A stretch of 64,000 nt of DNA, taken from positions 1,762,501 through 1,826,500 of the forward strand of contig NC_022571.1 in assembly GCF_000473995.1 (NCBI RefSeq), read 5' to 3'. The translations under genes were made by a program, and so were the position numbers. Every line of letters begins with the position of its first letter. Positions within the stretch are counted from its first letter, which is position 1. The notes below the pieces were generated by a model. It worked only from the letters and a program-made list of their open reading frames with translations, was not told the DNA's origin and did not search any database. The stretch is from Clostridium saccharobutylicum DSM 13864. GTDB lineage: Bacteria > Bacillota > Clostridia > Clostridiales > Clostridiaceae. Positions 59,541 through 64,000 of this stretch are shown here, in pieces.

Positions 59541-60116
59541 ATGGAAATTAGTAATTTTATAAAACAATATATAAAAAATCCCAAAACAGTAGGTGCTATA
59601 GCACCAAGCTCAGAGAAATTAGCATATAAAATGGTTGAGGATATTAATTTTTTTAATGCTTCCTGTATTGTAGAATATGGGCCAGGGACAGGAATTTTTA
59701 CAGAAAAAATATTAAATAAAAAGAAAGATGAAACTATATTTATAGCAATAGAATATAATCCGGATTTTTATAAAATCTTAAAGGACAAGTTTAAAGGTGA
59801 GACTAACTTCATACTTATAAATGATTCCGCAGAGAACTTAAAGGAATATTTAACAAAATATAATATTGACAAGGTTGACTATATAGTTTCAGGTCTTCCA
59901 TTTGCAAGCTTACCTGATGCTATGAGCAAAAAAATATTATCAATTACAAAAGAAATACTAAAGGATAAGGGTGAATTTATAACCTTTCAATATACTTTAT
60001 TTAAAATGAAGCTCTTTAAAATGTATTTCAATAAAATTAAAAGAAAAAAGGTGCTGTTAAACTTGCCACCAACTTATGTTTTGATGTGTAAAAATTTAAA
60101 TCAAAACACAAAATAG
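59541..60116 (+). CDS. SAM-dependent methyltransferase (phospholipid N-methyltransferase-like)
   Basis: 191 residues, class I methyltransferase: KNPKTVGAIAPSS at the N-terminus, motif I VEYGPGTGIFTEKIL (~residues 44-58), IAIEYNPDFYKIL as motif II, NDSAENL, and IVSGLPFASLPD as the substrate motif. This set is shared by phospholipid N-methyltransferase and rRNA dimethylase relatives. The downstream PAP2 and TVP38 genes favour a lipid substrate. AGGAGG precedes the ATG. Confidence 0.85.
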   Translation: MEISNFIKQYIKNPKTVGAIAPSSEKLAYKMVEDINFFNASCIVEYGPGTGIFTEKILNKKKDETIFIAIEYNPDFYKILKDKFKGETNFILINDSAENLKEYLTKYNIDKVDYIVSGLPFASLPDAMSKKILSITKEILKDKGEFITFQYTLFKMKLFKMYFNKIKRKKVLLNLPPTYVLMCKNLNQNTK

Positions 60117-60204
60117 TAGTAGGATCACTTTAGAAAATTCAATTAAACATTTGAAGAGTAATCTAGAATAGTAATATTCAGCACAAGCTCAGTGGAGGAA
60201 TTAG

Positions 60205-60771
60205 GTGTATTTAAATGCTTTGAAAGAAATAAATAAATTTGATAATTATATTCTATGCTTCATTAAGAAGTATGTACATAATAAATATTTGGATATATTA
60301 ATGCCAATAATAACATATATGGGAAATGTTGGTTCAATTTGGATTATAATAGCGTCCATTATATTATTAGGCAATACTCATAAGTTAATCGGGTATATAA
60401 CAATATTTACATTAATTATAGGCACAATTTTAGGAGAAGGGATAGTAAAAAATATAGTAAGGCGAGTTAGACCCTGTAATAAGCACAATAATGTTAGTCT
60501 TTTGATTTCAAGGCCTCTATCGTATTCATTTCCTTCGGGACATGCCTTATCTTCTTTTGCCGCTTCAGAAATGTTATCTATAAGTTATCCTCAATATAGA
60601 TTTATTTTTATGTTAATAGCTTTATCAAGGATGTATTTGTATGTACATTACCCAACCGATATTATTGCAGGTATTATTTTGGGCATATTATGCTCAAAAT
60701 TAATATTAATGGTATTACAAGTGGGAGATATAACTAAAATTCATTTACTCAGTGAAATATATTTAAGATAG
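60205..60771 (+). CDS. PAP2-family membrane phosphatase
   Basis: Start GTG at 60205 (GGAGG 6 bp upstream). The 188 residues span about five helices and hold the three PAP2 motifs: KNIVRRVRP, FPSGHALSS and SRMYLYVHYPTDIIAG, with the catalytic His residues. It removes phosphate from a lipid such as phosphatidate or undecaprenyl diphosphate at the outer membrane face. It lies ~88 bp after the methyltransferase gene and probably shares its promoter. Confidence 0.9.
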   Translation: MYLNALKEINKFDNYILCFIKKYVHNKYLDILMPIITYMGNVGSIWIIIASIILLGNTHKLIGYITIFTLIIGTILGEGIVKNIVRRVRPCNKHNNVSLLISRPLSYSFPSGHALSSFAASEMLSISYPQYRFIFMLIALSRMYLYVHYPTDIIAGIILGILCSKLILMVLQVGDITKIHLLSEIYLR

Positions 60772-61128
60772 GTGAGTAGATATTTATACTTGCAGATAAA
60801 GAAAAAGAAGTTTATAAAAAGTCATTAGAAATTTCTGATAAGATGATACGTGCAAATTCGTTTCATAATAATTAATCATTTATTTTAAATACTAATATAC
60901 TTCAAAAAACAGGGACTAGCATATAATTTAAACAACTGGCTTAGAAGAATATGTTTTACAAATTCACTGAAATATTTGATAATAGAAACAATAAGAATGA
61001 AAATAATAAAATTTAAATCATGGAGATATTTGAATTATCCATAAAATTTTATTATAGTAAAACTTCTGTAGAGATATATTATAAATGATAGAGTAATATT
61101 TAGTTTTGTGTAGAAAGGGAATGTATGT
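60772..61128. other. Gap before the two-component pair
   Basis: A short open stretch after the PAP2 stop encodes ADKEKEVYKKSLEISDKMI and ends in TAA (~60873); it has no clear start and looks like a remnant. The rest is AT-rich and contains the promoter region of the regulator. No TCTTAA repeat pair is visible here. Confidence 0.5.
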
Positions 61129-61812
61129 ATGAAGACAAATATTTTAGTTGTAGATGATGATAAGAGTATTCGTAATTTAATTAAAGTTTATCTTGAAAAT
61201 GAGGGATATAATATTGTGGAAGCGTCTAATGGAGCTGAAGCTTTAATTATGATTAATGAAAATAATTTTGATTTAGTTATTTTAGATGTAATGATGCCGG
61301 TTTTAGATGGTATAAGTGCTTGTATGAAAATTAGAGAAAGCTATACTATGCCTATAATATTTTTATCAGCAAAAGATGAAGAAATTCATAAGATAGAAGG
61401 TTTAACAGTAGGCGCTGACGATTATATTGCTAAACCTTTTGGTTCCATGGAGCTTATAGCTAGAGTAAAGGCTCAACTTAGAAGATATAAAAAGTTTAAT
61501 GCAGAACCTCAAAATAACAGTATTGTTACTATTGAGGATTTAACTATTAATTTTGATACTCATGAAGTTACAGTAAGTGGTGATAAAATTAAGCTTACGC
61601 CAAAGGAGTTTGATATATTAGAATGTTTAGCTAAAAACAAAGGTGTGGTATTTTCAGTACAGAAATTATATGAAACTATTTGGAATGATAAATTTGCAGT
61701 ATCGGACACTTCTATTGTAGTTCATATTACTAATCTTAGACAAAAAATTGAATTAGATCCTAAAAACCCTAAATATATTAAAACAGTTTGGGGAGTTGGT
61801 TATAAAATATGA
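61129..61812 (+). CDS. OmpR/VanR-type response regulator
   Basis: The 227-residue protein has a receiver domain with DDD near the N-terminus, phospho-acceptor Asp53 (VILDVMMP), FLSAKDE and the conserved Lys in DYIAKPFG. A winged-helix C-terminal domain follows (IKLTPKEFDILECLAKN, VHITNLRQKIE, VWGVGYKI). It overlaps the kinase gene by 4 bp (ATGA). Direct TCTTAA repeats before the flanking genes are likely targets, as OmpR-family dimers bind such repeats. Confidence 0.93.
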   Translation: MKTNILVVDDDKSIRNLIKVYLENEGYNIVEASNGAEALIMINENNFDLVILDVMMPVLDGISACMKIRESYTMPIIFLSAKDEEIHKIEGLTVGADDYIAKPFGSMELIARVKAQLRRYKKFNAEPQNNSIVTIEDLTINFDTHEVTVSGDKIKLTPKEFDILECLAKNKGVVFSVQKLYETIWNDKFAVSDTSIVVHITNLRQKIELDPKNPKYIKTVWGVGYKI

Positions 61813-62879
61813 AGAAGAAAATAATTAATAAGGTAGGAATAAAGTTATTAATATTAATTCCTATAGATATGATAATAAGTTTCTCGATTTTTTGGTTTAT
61901 TTGTATTATGACTGCTAAAAAATTTGGCAACAATATTGAGCTTTATCAGAAATATGGAGCTTTTCTAGTTATGGGAAGTTTTGTATTGGAGTTAGTAATT
62001 TTTTTGATTGCGATTAATGGAAGGATTAAATATTTAAAGTATATTAGTAAAAGTGTCACTAATATAAAGACACAGCAATATTTAAATCATATAGAGATAA
62101 AAGGCAATGATGAGATTTCGCAGTTAGCTGAAGATATAAATACAATGTCTGAGAGACTTAAAGAAAATTATGAAAAAGAAAAAAGACAGGAAGAAACTAA
62201 AAACGAGTTGATTGTTGCTGTTTCACATGACTTAAAAACTCCATTAACATCTATAATTGGATATTTGGAACTTCTTAATAAGGATAAAGAAACTTTTTCA
62301 AAAGAGCAGCAAGAGTTTTTAAAAGTAGCCTATGAAAAAAGTGAGAATTTAAAGAAATTAATTGAGGAACTTTTTGAATATACTAAACTTTCAAATGACT
62401 ATGTGAAACTAGATAAAGTTCCATTTAATATAGCTGTTTTAGTAAATCAAATAGTGGGAGAGCATGTTTTATTTTTATCTGAAAAGAATATTAAGGTTGA
62501 AATTGAATGTAATGAAAATGAATTGCTTTGTGAGATTGATATACAAAAGTTTATTAGAGTTATTGAAAATTTAGTGAAAAATGTTGAAAAGTATAGTTAT
62601 AGAAACTCTACATTTAAAATTAGAATGTGGGAAGAGGATAAGAATATTAAACTTTCGTTTATTAATGAAGGTGATAATATTAGTAAAGACGATTTGCTTA
62701 AAATATTCGATGAAATGTATAGAATTGACAAATCAAGAAATGTTGAAATTGAAGGGTCTGGCCTTGGTCTTGCTATTTCAAAGAAAATCATAGAACTTCA
62801 TGAGGGAAGAATTTGGGCAGAATGTAATAAGAATAAAATTAATTTTAATATTGAATTACCCAAAGTAAGCGAAGAATAA
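61809..62879 (+). CDS. VanS-like sensor histidine kinase
   Basis: The 356-residue protein has two membrane helices (~10-35 and ~50-72) with a very short external loop, a HAMP-like linker (~75-130) and the phospho-acceptor His140 in VAVSHDLKTPLTS. The ATPase part has N box IENLVKNVEKYS, F box FDEMYRIDKSRN and G2 box GSGLGLAIS. The short loop suggests that it senses membrane or envelope signals, as with VanS-type kinases of the same layout. Partner is the upstream regulator. Confidence 0.92.
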   Translation: MKKKIINKVGIKLLILIPIDMIISFSIFWFICIMTAKKFGNNIELYQKYGAFLVMGSFVLELVIFLIAINGRIKYLKYISKSVTNIKTQQYLNHIEIKGNDEISQLAEDINTMSERLKENYEKEKRQEETKNELIVAVSHDLKTPLTSIIGYLELLNKDKETFSKEQQEFLKVAYEKSENLKKLIEELFEYTKLSNDYVKLDKVPFNIAVLVNQIVGEHVLFLSEKNIKVEIECNENELLCEIDIQKFIRVIENLVKNVEKYSYRNSTFKIRMWEEDKNIKLSFINEGDNISKDDLLKIFDEMYRIDKSRNVEIEGSGLGLAISKKIIELHEGRIWAECNKNKINFNIELPKVSEE

Positions 62880-63022
62880 TTATTAGAAAATTTCATAATA
62901 TGGTATTGTACCTATAAAATAAGGAGTTCTTAGAGCTAAAGAAAGCACTGAGGACTCTTGTGATTTTTGCCAAAATACTTTTCCAAGCTTAACTAAGAAA
63001 AGATTAATTATCTAAGAAAAAA

Positions 63023-63078
63023 TCTTAAGAATTCTTAATGTTTTTCTCGAAATTTATTTAATAAATATCATGTAGAAT
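63023..63078 (+). promoter_or_regulatory. Candidate response-regulator box and promoter, TVP38 gene
   Basis: TCTTAAG at 63023-63029 and TCTTAAT at 63033-63039 repeat with a 10-bp period; the flanks AAAAATCTTAA and ATTCTTAAT match 59450-59470. The -10 TAGAAT starts at 63073, again exactly 40 bp from the second repeat. Confidence 0.6.
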
Positions 63079-63153
63079 AAATCTTGTGGTTAGATAAGGC
63101 GTAAGTTTAAATTTCTAAACACAAAAATTACTTTGAAAATAGGAGTCTGAATA

Positions 63154-63804
63154 ATGAATAATTTATTTAAGGTTATAGTTTTTTTATTTTGGATGGCAAT
63201 AATAGCTGTATTTTTTAAATACCAATTGTATATTGATGGAGTAGGTAAAATTACTGGATTTTTGGAATCATATCCTAAGTACAGTGCATTGTTATTTTTA
63301 ATAATTGCTTCATTTAGAATTTTTACTTTTGTTCCATGTACTGTTTTCATTATAGTTTCTGGAATATTATTTGATCCTGTAAAAGCATTTATTTTAGTTA
63401 CTATAGCAAATTTATTGAGTGAAATTCTTTTGTTTTTATTTGTTAAAGTCACAATTGGTATGGGATATCAAGAAAATATAATTAATAAATATCCTAAAAT
63501 ATACTCATTAATTCAAAATAATAGTGTTAAGATTCTAGCTTTAGGGGTTTCATCTCCTGTAGTACCATCAGATGTAGTATGTTTCTTTTCTGCTTTAACT
63601 GGAATGTCTTTTAGTAAGTATGCTTTAACTATATTTATAGCTGATACACCTGTTATTCTTCTATATACTTTTTTAGGGATAAGCACAAAATATTCCGTAT
63701 ATGTATTTATTGCTACACTTATTATTATAATTTTAGTGAGCTATATAAATTACAGAAGATGGAATAGTAAAATCAATTTAAATAAAGATGTGGAGGGAAG
63801 ATAA
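63154..63804 (+). CDS. TVP38/TMEM64 family membrane protein
   Basis: 216 residues with five to six helices. The family core is visible: FVPCTVFIIVSGILFDPVKAFILV (~60-90) and SPVVPSDVVCFFSALTGMSFSKYAL (~140-165). These DedA-related proteins affect membrane lipid or undecaprenyl-phosphate handling in bacteria. Its promoter carries the same repeat pair as the methyltransferase/PAP2 operon, so the three are probably co-regulated by the two-component system. Confidence 0.88.
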   Translation: MNNLFKVIVFLFWMAIIAVFFKYQLYIDGVGKITGFLESYPKYSALLFLIIASFRIFTFVPCTVFIIVSGILFDPVKAFILVTIANLLSEILLFLFVKVTIGMGYQENIINKYPKIYSLIQNNSVKILALGVSSPVVPSDVVCFFSALTGMSFSKYALTIFIADTPVILLYTFLGISTKYSVYVFIATLIIIILVSYINYRRWNSKINLNKDVEGR

Positions 63805-63805
63805 T

Positions 63806-63901
63806 ATGGAGTTTAATTATAGTATTCCTTTTGTGGTGTTGACAATAAGTATAAGTACTTTTTATATAGTAAAGTTTTGGTATGGTAGGAAAAAGAAATG
63901 A
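63806..63901 (+). CDS. Small single-helix membrane protein (31 aa)
   Basis: The ATG lies 1 bp after the TVP38 stop, with GGAGGG well placed upstream. The 31 residues are MEFNYSIPF, a helix VVLTISISTFYIVKFW and a basic end YGRKKK. Too short for family assignment. Coupling to the TVP38 gene suggests a membrane partner. Confidence 0.6.
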   Translation: MEFNYSIPFVVLTISISTFYIVKFWYGRKKK

Positions 63902-63902
63902 G

Positions 63903-63992
63903 TATAGAGAGGGGATTAAGAAAAAAATAGAAGAGAAACTTAAAAACACAATATATATTAAAATAGTATGAGGAGTTGGATAGAAAATATGA
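63903..63992 (+). pseudogene. C-terminal remnant of an OmpR-type response regulator
   Basis: The frame reads KKKIEEKLKNTIYIKIV, TGA, GVG, TAG, KI, TGA. Compared with the regulator at 61129 (RQKIELDPKNPKYIKTVWGVGYKI), the Trp and Tyr of the final WGVGY have become stop codons. Nothing of the receiver domain remains. The end overlaps the next start as ATGA, the same junction as in the intact pair. Confidence 0.8.
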
Positions 63993-64000
63993 AAAAGTTC
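63989..64000 (+). CDS. Start of a second sensor histidine kinase (partial)
   Basis: ATG AAA AAG TTC at the window edge overlaps the stop of a response-regulator remnant exactly as the intact kinase at 61809 does. GGAG lies upstream. Only four codons are visible, so identity rests on position alone. Confidence 0.4.

Noticed and set aside
62581-62793. ORFs inside the histidine kinase ATPase region, both strands
   Set aside because: They overlap the well-supported kinase frame and have no independent start signals.
1-64000. tRNA, rRNA, tmRNA or known riboswitches
   Set aside because: I looked for cloverleaf ends, GC-rich conserved blocks and familiar aptamer cores and saw none; a covariance-model scan would be needed to exclude small ones.

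Overview
The window looks like a chromosomal segment of a low-GC, spore-forming, solvent-producing Clostridium sensu stricto, most like the C. beijerinckii group. Base composition is strongly AT-rich and ribosome-binding sites are strong AGGAGG types. The content fits: a cotJABC spore-coat operon, a Fur-controlled flavodoxin, NfnAB transhydrogenase, a sigma-54-driven iron alcohol dehydrogenase, and biotin uptake plus partial synthesis. The genus-level call is inference from gene content. I saw no rRNA, tRNA, CRISPR array, prophage or intact insertion-sequence transposase.

Layout. 1-4.3 kb: end of a DMT permease, flavodoxin plus DUF3793, a Nudix hydrolase, and cotJABC on the minus strand. 4.6-8.6 kb: an NAD-salvage cluster (NrtR-like regulator, short PRPP-synthetase-like protein, nicotinamidase, NAMPT-like transferase). 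8.9-13.4 kb: GNAT, HisJ phosphatase, DUF218, HD-GYP and CBS proteins. 13.7-20.2 kb: complete ribose locus rbsKDACB-rbsR with a promoter, operator and cre-like site. 21.0-34.9 kb: an accessory region holding YmaF, a protein kinase, a HEPN-like zinc-ribbon protein, a broken HslV/proteasome-like Thr hydrolase, a PIN-like protein, an AraC/hydrolase pair, acetyltransferases, a divergent deformylase, and at least four decayed genes. 35-41 kb: repeat-rich stretch with tiny ORFs, FliB methylase, aspartate 4-decarboxylase and the second of two near-identical zinc-ribbon genes. 41.8-50.6 kb: sigma-54 activator and its alcohol dehydrogenase, nfnAB, bioYDA. 51-59 kb: small and envelope proteins (K+ channel, choline-binding-type repeat protein, secreted proteins, lipase-like hydrolase). 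59.5-64 kb: a lipid/envelope module (methyltransferase, PAP2 phosphatase, VanRS-like two-component pair, TVP38 protein) that appears to be one regulon, ending in the remnant of a second response regulator and the start of its kinase.

The main structure outside genes is two families of hairpin-forming intergenic elements. Family A has about 16 copies of 40-230 bp with TTAGGCAC ends. Family B has about 9 copies of 50-290 bp with conserved ends and arms that differ between copies yet stay complementary within most copies. The long A copies and one B copy share the same inner module of about 75 nt.

Best candidates for something undescribed are the kinase / HEPN-zinc / HslV-like Thr-hydrolase cluster, the NAD cluster (possibly an ADP-ribose-responsive NAD-rebuilding pathway), the covarying family B elements, the duplicated zinc-ribbon leader that can hide its own ribosome-binding site, and a pair of TCTTAA direct repeats placed 40 bp from two promoters next to a two-component system. 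All functional statements come from reading motifs by eye; no database search was run.
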